Assembly: GCF_003268815.1 (NCBI RefSeq)
Contig: NZ_QLSV01000005.1
Coordinates: forward strand, 124,001-188,000
Direction: 5' to 3'
Length of the DNA stretch: 64,000 bases
DNA from: Flavobacterium lacus
GTDB lineage: Bacteria > Bacteroidota > Bacteroidia > Flavobacteriales > Flavobacteriaceae
The translations under genes and the position numbers were made by a program. The notes below the pieces were generated by a model that had not been told where the DNA came from, did no database searches, and was given only the letters and a program-made list of their open reading frames with translations. Shown here piece after piece: positions 46,933-55,719 of this stretch (positions within the stretch are counted from its first letter, which is position 1; every line of letters starts with the position of its first letter).

Positions 46933-47598
46933 TCACCCCTCCAAAAACCGTTCCTCTATCCTATCAATATCTTTAATCGACTTTCTCGCCCAATCAATTC
47001 GTTTAAAAAAAATCTCTTCCTCACTCAATTTCCAATCCAACTGCGAATTCCGAAGTCGATTCGTTAGATTTTGCAAAATAATGGCTGCAGCTACAGAGAT
47101 ATTCAAACTTTCAGAAAATCCCACCATCGGAATTTTTAAAAAACTGTCGGCTTGAGTCAATACCTCTTCTGATAAACCATCACGTTCTGTACCAAAAAAC
47201 AAGGCGGTTTTTTTAGTAAAATCAAAATCGTCTAACAAACACGAATTATTGTGAGGCGATGTGGCCACAATTTGATACCCACTTTTTTTCAACTTATCAA
47301 TACAATGTTGATTGGTTTGGTACTGATGCACATTCACCCATTTTTGTGCTCCCATGGCTATTTCAGCATCAATGCTTTTCCCAAACTTTTGTTCAACCAC
47401 ATGCAATTCTTGAATTCCAAAAACATCACAACTTCGCATCACAGCACTCGTATTATGCATTTGAAAAACATCTTCAATGGCAACGGTAAAATGATTGGTT
47501 CTAAATTGAAGTATATCTAAAAACTTTGTTTTTCTATTTTCGGTCAAAAAACCTTCCAAATAAGTAAGGTATTCAATTGTCTTTAACTTTTCATTCAT
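46933..47598 (-). CDS. SpoU/TrmH-type RNA 2'-O-methyltransferase
   Basis: 221 residues. The SPOUT knot motifs are visible: HNTSAVMRSCDVFGIQELHVVE (motif 1, with N and R), ALFFGTERDGLSEEVLTQADSFLKIPMVGFSESLNISVAAAIILQNL (motifs 2 and 3). The Gly-rich turn plus SLNISVAAAI build the SAM site. A C-terminal extension is rich in Glu/Lys. It is nearest to TrmH, the tRNA Gm18 methyltransferase, by length and AIEDVFQMHNTSAVMRSCDVFG, but the exact substrate is not certain. Divergent from the sigma factor at 47655. Confidence 0.9.
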   Translation of the reverse strand: MNEKLKTIEYLTYLEGFLTENRKTKFLDILQFRTNHFTVAIEDVFQMHNTSAVMRSCDVFGIQELHVVEQKFGKSIDAEIAMGAQKWVNVHQYQTNQHCIDKLKKSGYQIVATSPHNNSCLLDDFDFTKKTALFFGTERDGLSEEVLTQADSFLKIPMVGFSESLNISVAAAIILQNLTNRLRNSQLDWKLSEEEIFFKRIDWARKSIKDIDRIEERFLEG

Positions 47599-47654
47599 AC
47601 AAAATTGGTTTTTTGCTCTTAAGTTGTTATCTTGGCTACATCAAAAAAAAAGGT

Positions 47655-48188
47655 ATGACTCAAGAAGATATATTGCCCCTAATTTACAAAAAAGATGATA
47701 GGGCATTCACCCTTTTATATGACATGTATTCCAAAAGTCTTTTCGGGGTTATCAGCAACCTAATTAAAGATCGCGAAGAAGCCGAAGATGTGCTGCAAGA
47801 TGTGTTCGTAAAAATATGGAAAAATATCGACACGTACAGTGAGGACAAAGGTAGATTTTACACCTGGATTGTCAATATTGCTAGAAACAGCTCTATCGAT
47901 AAGCTTCGCTCAAAAGGATTTAATAACAGTCAAAAAAACCTATCAGCAGATAATTTCGTACATCTACTTGACGATAACACAAGATTGAACAATAAAATTG
48001 ACTCCATCGGAATTCAAGAATTTGTCAAAAAATTAAAACCAAAATGCATTAAGATCATCGACTTATTATTCTTTAAAGGCTACACCCAACAAGAAGCATC
48101 AGACGAGCTCGAAATTCCGTTAGGAACCGTTAAAACACAAAACAGAAACTGTATTAGCGAATTAAGAAACTTATTACAAGTATCATGA
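47655..48188 (+). CDS. ECF RNA polymerase sigma factor
   Basis: 177 residues from MTQEDILPLIYKKDDRAFTLLYDMY; the longer frame from 47577 overlaps the divergent methyltransferase gene and reads poorly. Region 2 is DREEAEDVLQDVFVKIWKNIDTYSEDKGRFYTWIVNIARNSSIDKLRSKG. Region 4 is LKPKCIKIIDLLFFKGYTQQEASDELEIPLGTVKTQNRNCISELRNLL. It overlaps the anti-sigma gene by four bases (ATGA). The pair matches the SigK/RskA architecture, so the sigma factor is presumably held inactive until a signal releases it. Target promoters are unknown. Confidence 0.93.
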   Translation: MTQEDILPLIYKKDDRAFTLLYDMYSKSLFGVISNLIKDREEAEDVLQDVFVKIWKNIDTYSEDKGRFYTWIVNIARNSSIDKLRSKGFNNSQKNLSADNFVHLLDDNTRLNNKIDSIGIQEFVKKLKPKCIKIIDLLFFKGYTQQEASDELEIPLGTVKTQNRNCISELRNLLQVS

Positions 48189-48982
48189 GTACACAAGAAT
48201 ACATAGAATCAGGGATTCTGGAATTGTATGTTTACGGTAAATTAAACGACTCCGAAATTGAAGAAGTCGTAAAAATGTCCAAACAACATGCGGAAATTAA
48301 AACGGAAATCATTGAGATAGAAAATGCAATGGTTTATCTGTCAGGAAGTGTTGCACCTCGTTTATCCGGTAAAAATTATGAAGCCATCAAACAACAAATT
48401 TTTGGTGACACGACCAAAGTGGTGGAATTAAAATCGGAAGCAAAACCAAAATCCGGCATCAGTCAGTACCTTGGATGGGCGGCAGCAATTGTTTTCCTTG
48501 TTGGAGGCGTTTATTTATACCAACAAGTTGAAGGTAAAAAAGAAGCTATTTCCAACATCGAAAAAGAAAAAGGCAAATTACAAGAAGCCGTTGTTGATTT
48601 GGAATTGAAAAACAAAGCAAACGAAGAAGCGCTGGCCTTAGTTAGAGATCCAAAAAATACTATTGTTCCTTTAGCCGGCCAGGAAGTTTCACCGACATCG
48701 TATGCAAAAGTATATTGGAATCAGGAAACTCAAACAGTTTATGTAGATGGAGCTGGATTACCCGAGCCACCGGAAGGATATGTTTACCAAGTTTGGGCTT
48801 TAAAATTAAACCCTTTAACTCCGTTAAGCATTGGTCTTTTGGATGACTTTAAAGGAGATAACAAACGATTATTTCCAGTGGATAATGTCGTAGAGGCCGA
48901 AGCTTTCGGAATTACGCTTGAACCCGCCGGTGGCAGTGTGAGCCCAACTTTAGAACAGTTGTACACCTTAGGAAAGGTATAA
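48185..48982 (+). CDS. Anti-sigma factor, RskA-like
   Basis: 265 residues. The N-terminal cytoplasmic anti-sigma domain is STQEYIESGILELYVYGKLNDSEIEEVVKMSKQHAEIKTEI. A single membrane helix lies at about 99-115 (YLGWAAAIVFLVGGVYLYQQV), and a coiled-coil stretch follows. The periplasmic RskA C-domain (about 165-265) includes AKVYWNQETQTVYVDGAGLPEPPEGYVYQVWALKLNPLTPLSIGLLDDF and AEAFGITLEPAGGSVSPTLEQLYTLGKV, closely matching the anti-sigma-K family. Coupled to the sigma gene by an ATGA overlap. Confidence 0.93.
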   Translation: MSTQEYIESGILELYVYGKLNDSEIEEVVKMSKQHAEIKTEIIEIENAMVYLSGSVAPRLSGKNYEAIKQQIFGDTTKVVELKSEAKPKSGISQYLGWAAAIVFLVGGVYLYQQVEGKKEAISNIEKEKGKLQEAVVDLELKNKANEEALALVRDPKNTIVPLAGQEVSPTSYAKVYWNQETQTVYVDGAGLPEPPEGYVYQVWALKLNPLTPLSIGLLDDFKGDNKRLFPVDNVVEAEAFGITLEPAGGSVSPTLEQLYTLGKV

Positions 48983-48991
48983 ATATAATTC

Positions 48992-49022
48992 AAACCCTTT
49001 CACATTGAGAGGGTTTCTTTTT
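48992..49022 (+). terminator. Intrinsic terminator of the sigma/anti-sigma operon
   Basis: AAACCCT / AGGGTTT stem (extendable with a wobble pair to 9-10 bp) followed by CTTTTTAC. It ends five bases before the cobB start, so it may be a terminator, an attenuator, or both; no separate cobB promoter is visible in the remaining space. Confidence 0.7.
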
Positions 49023-49026
49023 ACGT

Positions 49027-49716
49027 ATGAAAAAATTAGTTGTTTTAAGCGGAGCCGGAATTAGTGCCGAAAGTGGCATCAAAACCTTTCGTGATGCAGA
49101 CGGACTTTGGGAAGGGCACAACATCATGGAAGTGGCTTCTCCTTTGGGTTGGAACAATAATCCTGAACTTGTTTTAGATTTTTATAATAAAAGAAGAAAG
49201 CAGTTGCATGAAGTTCAACCCAACAACGGACATTATATTTTAGCCGAATTAGAAAAACATTTTGACGTACATATCATCACTCAAAACGTTGATAATTTAC
49301 ACGAAAAAGCCGGAAGTACAAAGGTTTTGCACTTGCATGGCGAATTACTAAAAGTTCGCAGTACACAAGATGAAAATTATATTTTAGATTGGAATGACGA
49401 CTTAACATCAGTACACAAAGACCCAAATGGAAACCAAATGCGACCACATATTGTTTGGTTTGGCGAAGATGTTCCAGCCATTGAAGAAGCAATTGATTTG
49501 GCTGAAGAAGCCGATTATTTTATTGTTATTGGAACCTCGTTGCAAGTTTATCCTGCAGCCGGAATTATGCATTACACAAATCCTGAAACGCCTGTTTTCT
49601 ATATTGATCCAAAACCGGCAAGTGTTATTCAATTAGCTAATCCGCTAGAAATTATTCCGCTTTCAGGTGCTGAAGGAATGATGATGTTGAAAGAGCGATT
49701 ATTGCTGTTGAAATAA
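49027..49716 (+). CDS. cobB: Sirtuin NAD-dependent protein deacylase lacking the zinc cysteines
   Basis: 229 residues. Rossmann motif LSGAGISAESGIKTFRDADGLWEG; QNVDNLHEKAG with the NAD-binding Asn-Asp; HLHGELLKVR with the catalytic His; RPHIVWFGEDVP; and GTSLQVYPAAG. Tyr53 and Arg56 in FYNKRRKQL match the Tyr/Arg pair of SIRT5/CobB that binds succinyl and malonyl groups. The protein has no cysteine at all: the four zinc Cys of E. coli CobB (between KVR and RPHVVWFGE) are replaced by STQDENYILDW...PNGN. The structural zinc must be absent, as in a few known sirtuins. Confidence 0.93.
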   Translation: MKKLVVLSGAGISAESGIKTFRDADGLWEGHNIMEVASPLGWNNNPELVLDFYNKRRKQLHEVQPNNGHYILAELEKHFDVHIITQNVDNLHEKAGSTKVLHLHGELLKVRSTQDENYILDWNDDLTSVHKDPNGNQMRPHIVWFGEDVPAIEEAIDLAEEADYFIVIGTSLQVYPAAGIMHYTNPETPVFYIDPKPASVIQLANPLEIIPLSGAEGMMMLKERLLLLK

Positions 49717-50121
49717 TTATTTTAAGAAAATATTCTTCCAAACTTTGTAATAAAAACCAATGATGATAAGGGTAAAAGCTAAAGGAATTCCGGTTTCAAC
49801 CAACTCTTCCGGTCTGTTATCCAAAAACAAATGAAGAATAAAAATATTGAATATAATGGGCAATAACACAATTGCTCCTACTAATCTGGCTCTTGGAATA
49901 AGCAACAATATTCCTGACAAAATCTGAAAAAATCCAACCACTTTTAACATCCCAGATTGACACATCCCAGTTATAACCTGCTGATATACTAACGGAATTG
50001 TACTTGTTTCGTCATATACTTTACAAGGTGATAAAAAATGTTTATTAACTCCTTTGTAAATAAAAAATAATCCTAAAATGATGCTCAACACAACAATCAA
50101 AAGTTCTAAACCTCTCTTCAT
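49717..50121 (-). CDS. DoxX-like membrane protein
   Basis: 134 residues with four predicted helices (about 5-22, 58-75, 80-98, 106-126). The pattern GLFFIYKGVNKHF, GFFQILSGILLLIPRARLVGAIVLLPIIFNIFILHLFLDNRPEEL and ETGIPLAFTLIIIGFYYKV matches the DoxX/MauE-like four-helix family. Many members have redox-linked roles; none can be assigned here. Two Cys (in SPCKVYDE and GMCQSG) lie in the first extramembrane loop. Convergent with cobB, the stop codons being adjacent. Confidence 0.8.
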   Translation of the reverse strand: MKRGLELLIVVLSIILGLFFIYKGVNKHFLSPCKVYDETSTIPLVYQQVITGMCQSGMLKVVGFFQILSGILLLIPRARLVGAIVLLPIIFNIFILHLFLDNRPEELVETGIPLAFTLIIIGFYYKVWKNIFLK

Positions 50122-50230
50122 GTTTTTTATTTTTAATTAATCTAAATTGCAATTGCAATAATACTCTATTTTTATAAAATAACAACAAAAGGAACAAACT
50201 TTTTCATTTCCTTTTCTTGACTAGAAAAAC

Positions 50231-50238
50231 TATATTTG
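50231..50238 (+). promoter_or_regulatory. -7 box for purB
   Basis: TATATTTG, exact consensus, 55 nt before the purB start. A CTTG at 50216-50219 is 11 nt upstream, short for a -33 box. No purine operator is recognised. Confidence 0.5.
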
Positions 50239-50292
50239 CAATTAGAATAAAACCTGATAAATTCAGAAAATCAACCCAACAACACAACTACT

Positions 50293-51639
50293 ATGCATCC
50301 TTTAAATGAACTTAACGCCATTTCTCCCATAGACGGAAGATACCGCAATAAAACCGTTTCATTAGCCGCTTACTTTTCTGAAGAAGCTCTAATTAAATAC
50401 AGAGTTTTGGTCGAAATAGAATATTTTATTGCTCTTTGTCAAATTCCACTTCCGCAATTAAAAGAGGTGAATGCTTCCAATCATGAAAAATTAAGAGATT
50501 TGTATCGTAACTTTTCTACAGAAGATGCTTTATCCATCAAAGAAATTGAAAAAACCACTAACCACGATGTCAAAGCAGTTGAATATTTTATCAAAAATGG
50601 ATTTGACAAATTAGATTTAACAAGCTATAAAGAATTTATACACTTTGGATTAACCTCTCAAGACATCAATAATACAGCCATTCCGCTCTCCGTCAAAGAA
50701 AGTTTTGAAAAAGTATATTTACCTGTTTTAATCAATGTTATTTCAAAATTAAAAGAGCTTAGTCAAGAATGGGCAGCCGTTCCTATGCTTGCACGCACGC
50801 ACGGACAACCAGCCTCTCCTACCCGATTAGGAAAAGAATTTGGGGTTTTTGTAGAACGGCTGGAAGAGCAAATGCGTCAGTTATTCAATATTCCATTTGC
50901 TGCAAAATTTGGTGGTGCAACCGGAAATTACAATGCACATCATGTTGCCTATCCACAAATTGATTGGAAAAAATTTGGAACTGATTTTGTGGAAGACACC
51001 TTAGGACTCCATCATTCTTTCCCTACCACGCAAATTGAACATTACGATCATAGTGCTGCATATTTTGATTGTTTGAAACGCATAAATACCATTATAATCG
51101 ACTTAGATAGAGACATTTGGACGTATGTATCAATGGATTACTTTAAGCAAAAAATCAAGGCCGGTGAAATAGGCTCATCAGCCATGCCACATAAAGTAAA
51201 CCCAATTGACTTTGAAAATTCAGAAGGAAATTTAGGCATAGCTAATGCTATTTTTGAACACCTTTCGGCCAAGTTACCACTTTCTCGTTTACAACGTGAT
51301 TTAACCGATAGTACGGTTTTACGTAACATTGGAGTACCTATCGGTCATACATTAATTGGTTTTGAAGCCACATTGAAAGGATTAGGTAAATTACTTTTAA
51401 ATCCTAGCAAATTAGAAGAAGATTTAGAACGCAATTGGGCTGTGGTTGCCGAAGCAATTCAAACCATTTTACGAAGAGAAGGTTATCCAAATCCGTATGA
51501 AGCGTTGAAAGGATTAACCAGAACAAATGACGTGATGAATCAAAAAACAATTCATGCATTTATTGAAACATTAGACGTTTCCGATAAAATTAAAGCAGAA
51601 TTACTTCAGATTACTCCGTCAAACTATTTAGGTATTTAG
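50293..51639 (+). CDS. purB: Adenylosuccinate lyase
   Basis: 448 residues, of the E. coli PurB type. It begins LNELNAISPIDGRYRNKTVSL; ARTHGQPASPTRLGKEFGVF carries the catalytic His; the signature GSSAMPHKVNPIDFENSEGNLGIAN is complete, and LTDSTVLRNIGVPIGHTLIGF follows. It acts twice in purine synthesis, splitting SAICAR and adenylosuccinate to release fumarate. Cytoplasmic. Monocistronic in the window; the KefF-like gene follows 53 nt later without a clear terminator. Confidence 0.97.
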   Translation: MHPLNELNAISPIDGRYRNKTVSLAAYFSEEALIKYRVLVEIEYFIALCQIPLPQLKEVNASNHEKLRDLYRNFSTEDALSIKEIEKTTNHDVKAVEYFIKNGFDKLDLTSYKEFIHFGLTSQDINNTAIPLSVKESFEKVYLPVLINVISKLKELSQEWAAVPMLARTHGQPASPTRLGKEFGVFVERLEEQMRQLFNIPFAAKFGGATGNYNAHHVAYPQIDWKKFGTDFVEDTLGLHHSFPTTQIEHYDHSAAYFDCLKRINTIIIDLDRDIWTYVSMDYFKQKIKAGEIGSSAMPHKVNPIDFENSEGNLGIANAIFEHLSAKLPLSRLQRDLTDSTVLRNIGVPIGHTLIGFEATLKGLGKLLLNPSKLEEDLERNWAVVAEAIQTILRREGYPNPYEALKGLTRTNDVMNQKTIHAFIETLDVSDKIKAELLQITPSNYLGI

Positions 51640-51692
51640 ATTTTTTGTGAGATAAAATCCGTATAATCCAAAAAAAGCCGTAGATTTAGATC

Positions 51693-52304
51693 ATGCCGCA
51701 AAACAAAATTTTAATTCTATTTGCTCATCCGTTGTTTGAAAAATCGCTTGTAAATCAAACGTTGGTAAGTCGTATTCCAAAATCAAACCACATTACTTTT
51801 CATGATTTGTATGAAGAATATCCTGAATTTGATATTGACGTAAAACGGGAACAAGTCTTGCTTGAAAAGCACGACATTATCATTTGGCATCATCCATTGT
51901 ACTGGTATAGTTGCCCACCACTGCTCAAACAATGGATTGATATGGTGTTAGAATATGATTGGGCTTATGGTAAGAAAGGCAAAGCTCTTCGCAATAAATT
52001 CATTTTTCAAGCAATTACTACTGGTGGAGCAAAGGAAAATTATTGCGAAACGGGACGAGATCGATTTACAATTCCAGATTTATTAGAACCATTCAATCAA
52101 ACGGCGAAAGTATGCAACATGAGTTACTTACCCCCGTTTGTGGTGCATGGAACGCATAAAATGGATAAAAATGAAGCACTCGATTATGCTAAAACATATG
52201 CAGAACTGTTACTTTTTTTAACCAAAAACGAAATCAATCCTGAAGAAATCAAAAACAATTTCTATTTAAATGAATGGTTTTTAAAAATAAAATCAAATGG
52301 ATAA
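51693..52304 (+). CDS. NAD(P)H:quinone oxidoreductase, KefF/KefG type
   Basis: 203 residues, flavodoxin-like fold of the NQO/KefF family. KILILFAHPLFEKSLVNQTLV is the FMN-phosphate loop, HDIIIWHHPLYWYSCPPLLKQWIDMVL the flavin and quinone-binding segment, and AITTGGAKENYCETGRDRF the second flavin loop. Its stop codon lies 8 nt inside the following KefC-like antiporter gene, so the pair is translationally coupled. That is the KefF-KefC arrangement, in which the oxidoreductase is an ancillary subunit that activates the antiporter. Confidence 0.92.
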   Translation: MPQNKILILFAHPLFEKSLVNQTLVSRIPKSNHITFHDLYEEYPEFDIDVKREQVLLEKHDIIIWHHPLYWYSCPPLLKQWIDMVLEYDWAYGKKGKALRNKFIFQAITTGGAKENYCETGRDRFTIPDLLEPFNQTAKVCNMSYLPPFVVHGTHKMDKNEALDYAKTYAELLLFLTKNEINPEEIKNNFYLNEWFLKIKSNG

Positions 52305-54168
52305 CGGATTTTTTATACAAGCCATCATCTATTTAACCTCGGCCATCGTGTGTGTTCCGATTGCAAAAAAATTGGGACTAAGTTCCATTCTGGGTTATCT
52401 TTTTGCCGGAATATTTATTGGCCCATTTGTATTAGGATTTATTGGTAACGAAGGGGAAGATATTATGCATTTTGCCGAATTTGGCGTCGTGATGATGCTT
52501 TTCCTTATCGGGTTAGAATTGGACCCCTACAAATTCTGGAAAATGCGAAAATTCATCCTCGGAATGGGTTCTATGCAATTACTAGGAAGTGCTTTTGTTA
52601 TCTTTATACTTTGTCAATTATTTTTAGATTGGTCTTGGCAAACCACGGTTGTTATCGCCTTAGCACTTTCACTTTCCTCTACTGCCATTGTTTTGCAGAC
52701 CTTAAAAGAAAAAGGGCTTTCGCAAACTTCGATGGGAAGAGCCTCTTTTGCTGTTTTACTTTTTCAAGACATCGCAGTAATTCCAATTCTGGCAATTATT
52801 CCATTGATGATTTCCGGAAGTAATGTTGAGGCAGAAAATTTACATTCCTCTTTAATATCCGATTTTGATGCTTGGATTCAAACTCTTATCGTTGCAGCAA
52901 CAATAATTGCTGTTTATTTTAGTGGAAGATTACTCGTAATTCCGGTTCTACGAATGGTAGCCAAAACCCGCTTGCAAGAATTATTTACTGCTTCGGCACT
53001 TTTGCTGGTTGTAGCTGTTTCTTATTTGATGCAATTGGTTGGATTAAGTCCTGCTCTTGGTGCATTTTTAGCCGGAGTTGTATTAGCCAATTCAGAATTT
53101 AGACATGAATTAGAAGGCGATATTGCTCCGTTTAAAGGTTTATTGTTAGGTTTATTTTTTATTGGCGTTGGAGCTTCTATCAATTTTAAGTTAATTATTG
53201 AAAATCCGATATTTATACTGGTTTTTGGAGCAATTTTTACTGCGGTCAAGTTTTTTGTGCTTTTTGGAATCGGAAAATTTTATAAAAAAAGTAACGATCA
53301 AAATTTATTATTTTCTTTTGGATTGAGTCAAGCCGGTGAATTTGGTTTTGTTATCCTAAGTTTTTCGATGCAATTGAATATTTTACCAAACATTCTGGCC
53401 AATCAAATGATGGCGATTATTGCATTGAGTATGCTTTCGACTCCTTTTTTACTTTTAATTAATGAAAAATGGATTGATCCATTTTTTGGGGTCAAAGAAA
53501 AAGAAGACAGAAAACAGGATGAAATTGATGAACACAACGAAGTTATCATTGCCGGATTTGGACATTTTGGCAGCACAATTGGTCGTTTACTTAAAGCAAA
53601 TGGTGTTAAAGCAACCATTTTGGATCATGATTCTGATCGAGTGGATTTATTACGTAAGATGGGATTTAAAGTTTATTATGGTGATGCTACACGTTTAGAA
53701 TTACTTAAAGCAGCCGGTGCCGAAGATGCCAAAATTTTCATCGCCGCCATTGATAATCCGGAAGTAAATTTAAGTGTGGTTGAAATTTTACGGAAACATT
53801 TTCCACATTTGAATATTTTAACCCGAGCCAGAAACCGAGTAGATGCGTATGAATTAATTGATCACGGAGTAGATAAAATTTACCGCGAAACACTTTATAC
53901 TGCCGTTCATTTGGGTGTTGATGCATTAACACAACTAGGTCATCGAAAATATTCTGCCACGCGTCAAGGACAACGTTTTATCAAATATGATGAAGCCGCA
54001 ATTCGAAAATTAGCCGCCAAACGACATGATAAAATGGCTTATTTAGCCACCGTAAAAGACGAAATTGAAATGCAGGAACAATTATTAAAAAGCGACATGC
54101 TTATCAATTTTTCAGCAAGCGACCATGCTTGGGATAGCGAGCATTTGAAAAAACAGATTTCAGAATAA
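52297..54168 (+). CDS. Monovalent cation:proton antiporter-2 (glutathione-regulated K+ efflux, KefB/KefC type)
   Basis: 623 residues. A CPA2 membrane domain of about 12 helices (1-390) includes GLSSILGYLFAGIFIGPFVLGFIGNEGEDIMHFAEFGVVMMLFLIGLELDPYKFWKMR and SPALGAFLAGVVLANSEFRHELEGDIAPFKGLLLGLFFIGVGASI. It is followed by a TrkA-N/RCK domain (about 412-530) starting VIIAGFGHFGSTIGRLLKANGVKATILDHDSDRV. The HxxEL and GDATRLELL motifs fit KefB/KefC. It exchanges K+ for H+ to protect against electrophiles, opened by glutathione adducts in the model systems. Flavobacterial glutathione use is uncertain, so the regulator may differ. Coupled to the KefF-like gene. Confidence 0.93.
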   Translation: MDNGFFIQAIIYLTSAIVCVPIAKKLGLSSILGYLFAGIFIGPFVLGFIGNEGEDIMHFAEFGVVMMLFLIGLELDPYKFWKMRKFILGMGSMQLLGSAFVIFILCQLFLDWSWQTTVVIALALSLSSTAIVLQTLKEKGLSQTSMGRASFAVLLFQDIAVIPILAIIPLMISGSNVEAENLHSSLISDFDAWIQTLIVAATIIAVYFSGRLLVIPVLRMVAKTRLQELFTASALLLVVAVSYLMQLVGLSPALGAFLAGVVLANSEFRHELEGDIAPFKGLLLGLFFIGVGASINFKLIIENPIFILVFGAIFTAVKFFVLFGIGKFYKKSNDQNLLFSFGLSQAGEFGFVILSFSMQLNILPNILANQMMAIIALSMLSTPFLLLINEKWIDPFFGVKEKEDRKQDEIDEHNEVIIAGFGHFGSTIGRLLKANGVKATILDHDSDRVDLLRKMGFKVYYGDATRLELLKAAGAEDAKIFIAAIDNPEVNLSVVEILRKHFPHLNILTRARNRVDAYELIDHGVDKIYRETLYTAVHLGVDALTQLGHRKYSATRQGQRFIKYDEAAIRKLAAKRHDKMAYLATVKDEIEMQEQLLKSDMLINFSASDHAWDSEHLKKQISE

Positions 54169-54180
54169 TGTTTATAAAAA

Positions 54181-54212
54181 AACCACGAAATCAATTGAAT
54201 TCGTGGTTATTA
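54181..54212. terminator. Bidirectional terminator
   Basis: AACCACGAA / TTCGTGGTT 9-bp perfect stem with a 10-nt loop, A-run before and T-rich sequence after. It separates the convergent KefC and SIMPL genes. Confidence 0.8.
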
Positions 54213-54230
54213 TCTTTATTATTTATTTTG

Positions 54231-54917
54231 TTATTCCAGTATAAAAGTCACATTAATATTGGTTATAATTTCAATTTCACCAATAGCAACTGTTTCTTTC
54301 TTAGAATAATTAATTTCCTCTCTACCATAATTCATGGTATCATACATTGCCGGAAAATAAGCCTGAGAATTATCAGTAATCATAATTGCTTTGCCCACTT
54401 TTTGATTTAAAACAGAAACAAAATCTTCGGCTTTTTTCTTCGCATCCAAAACAGCTTGTTTTCTTGAGGCTACTTTATGTTCTTCTAATTTAGATGATTT
54501 GAATTCCACACCGTTTATAGAATTAATTCCAGTCTCAATCAATCCCATCATCAATTCATCATACTTCTTGATGTCCTTTAAAGTGATGGTTAGCGTTTGT
54601 GAAGCCTGAAAATTGTGTTTCTTTTTTTCTTGATCATACGATTTGTATAAACTTACATTCGTGGTTTGAAAATCGGAAGTTGGAATACCAAATTTTTTAA
54701 TGTATTTCACCACTTTATCCACCGTTTCATCGTTCATTTTTTTGACTTCCGCTGCATCTTTCCCTGTATTTTGAACCCCTAAATTGATGACAACTTGGTC
54801 TGGAGCAACTTTTACCTTTCCTTCACCGGAAACGGAAATCTGTGGAACTATTTTGTTTTCTTGTGCATTCATTGACGTAGCGACTAACGTTAATAAAATA
54901 ATAATTGACTTTTTCAT
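54231..54917 (-). CDS. SIMPL-domain (DUF541) periplasmic protein
   Basis: 228 residues. The signal peptide is MKKSIIILLTLVATSMNAQ. The SIMPL domain starts PQISVSGEGKVKVAPDQVVINLGVQNTG and continues with VVKYIKKFGIPTSDFQTTNVSLYKSYD, FQASQTLTITLKDIKKYDELMMGLIETGINSINGVEFKSSK and AVLDAKKKAEDFVSVLNQKVGKAI. The family forms large ring assemblies in some bacteria (BP26, YggE); the role is probably in envelope or oxidative stress. The rhomboid gene is 57 nt upstream on the same strand. Confidence 0.93.
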   Translation of the reverse strand: MKKSIIILLTLVATSMNAQENKIVPQISVSGEGKVKVAPDQVVINLGVQNTGKDAAEVKKMNDETVDKVVKYIKKFGIPTSDFQTTNVSLYKSYDQEKKKHNFQASQTLTITLKDIKKYDELMMGLIETGINSINGVEFKSSKLEEHKVASRKQAVLDAKKKAEDFVSVLNQKVGKAIMITDNSQAYFPAMYDTMNYGREEINYSKKETVAIGEIEIITNINVTFILE

Positions 54918-54974
54918 TTTGTATTGATTTATGTTTAACGTCTATTCCAATTTGTATGCCAAAAGTTATTTAAA

Positions 54975-55616
54975 TTAAATTTTTCCCATCTTAGCCATGA
55001 TAAAAAGAATAATAATGGGAATGGCTAATAGAACAACCATTAATATATTTTCTGTCAGCATTTGAGGTTCTTTTGAAAGTGTAATCAAGTAACCACCAAT
55101 AGCTCCGCCAAAGTGAGCCGTGTGACCAATATTATCTTTTCTTGATTTCATTCCATAAATAGAATAGAGCAAATAACCTATTCCAAAAATGTATGCCGGA
55201 ATTGGAATCGGGATAAAAAACAAATACAAATTCATATCCGGATTGAGTAAAATAGCCGCGTACAAAATTCCAGTAACTGCTCCGGAAGCTCCTACGGCAC
55301 GGTAATGATATTCATCTTTATGAAATTGTAATGTCAATAAATTTCCGCAAAGCAAACTTCCCAAATAAATCATTAAAAAAGAAGGTGTTCCTAAAAAGCT
55401 TATCACAACTGGCGCAAAAATAAATAGAGCAAACATATTAAAAGCCAAATGAACAATGTCTACGTGCAAAAAAGCTGAAGTAAACATTCTTATATGTTCA
55501 CCTGCACGAATGCTACCAATATGAAATTCATACTTTCTGAAGAAAAATTGATCGTCAAATGCTTTAAAACTAATTAAGGCATTGGCAACGATAATGACAA
55601 TTAACGCGATATTCAT
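54975..55616 (-). CDS. Rhomboid-family intramembrane serine protease
   Basis: 213 residues with six predicted helices. The catalytic Ser111 is in VGASGAVTGILYAA and the catalytic His168 in HTAHFGGAIGGYLIT; HVDIVHLAFNMFALFIFA carries the conserved HxxxN oxyanion element. The loop-1 segment is present. Rhomboids cleave membrane proteins within or near the bilayer; substrates here are unknown. It is probably transcribed with the SIMPL gene downstream. Confidence 0.93.
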   Translation of the reverse strand: MNIALIVIIVANALISFKAFDDQFFFRKYEFHIGSIRAGEHIRMFTSAFLHVDIVHLAFNMFALFIFAPVVISFLGTPSFLMIYLGSLLCGNLLTLQFHKDEYHYRAVGASGAVTGILYAAILLNPDMNLYLFFIPIPIPAYIFGIGYLLYSIYGMKSRKDNIGHTAHFGGAIGGYLITLSKEPQMLTENILMVVLLAIPIIILFIMAKMGKI

Positions 55617-55671
55617 ACTGATTTTTTAGAATTGTAAAAATAACAATTGTTTCATTACCAATTGTTAAACT

Positions 55672-55705
55672 TTGATTTATAAAACTGGAAATTACTGTAT
55701 ATTTG
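55672..55705 (+). promoter_or_regulatory. Promoter of the LpxL-like gene
   Basis: TTTG at 55672-55675, a 22-nt spacer and TATATTTG at 55698-55705 match the -33/-7 consensus. Transcription would begin near 55712, which fixes the start at the ATG at 55720; the longer frame opening at 55672 starts inside the promoter. Confidence 0.7.
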
Positions 55706-55719
55706 TAAAAAATTTCGGC

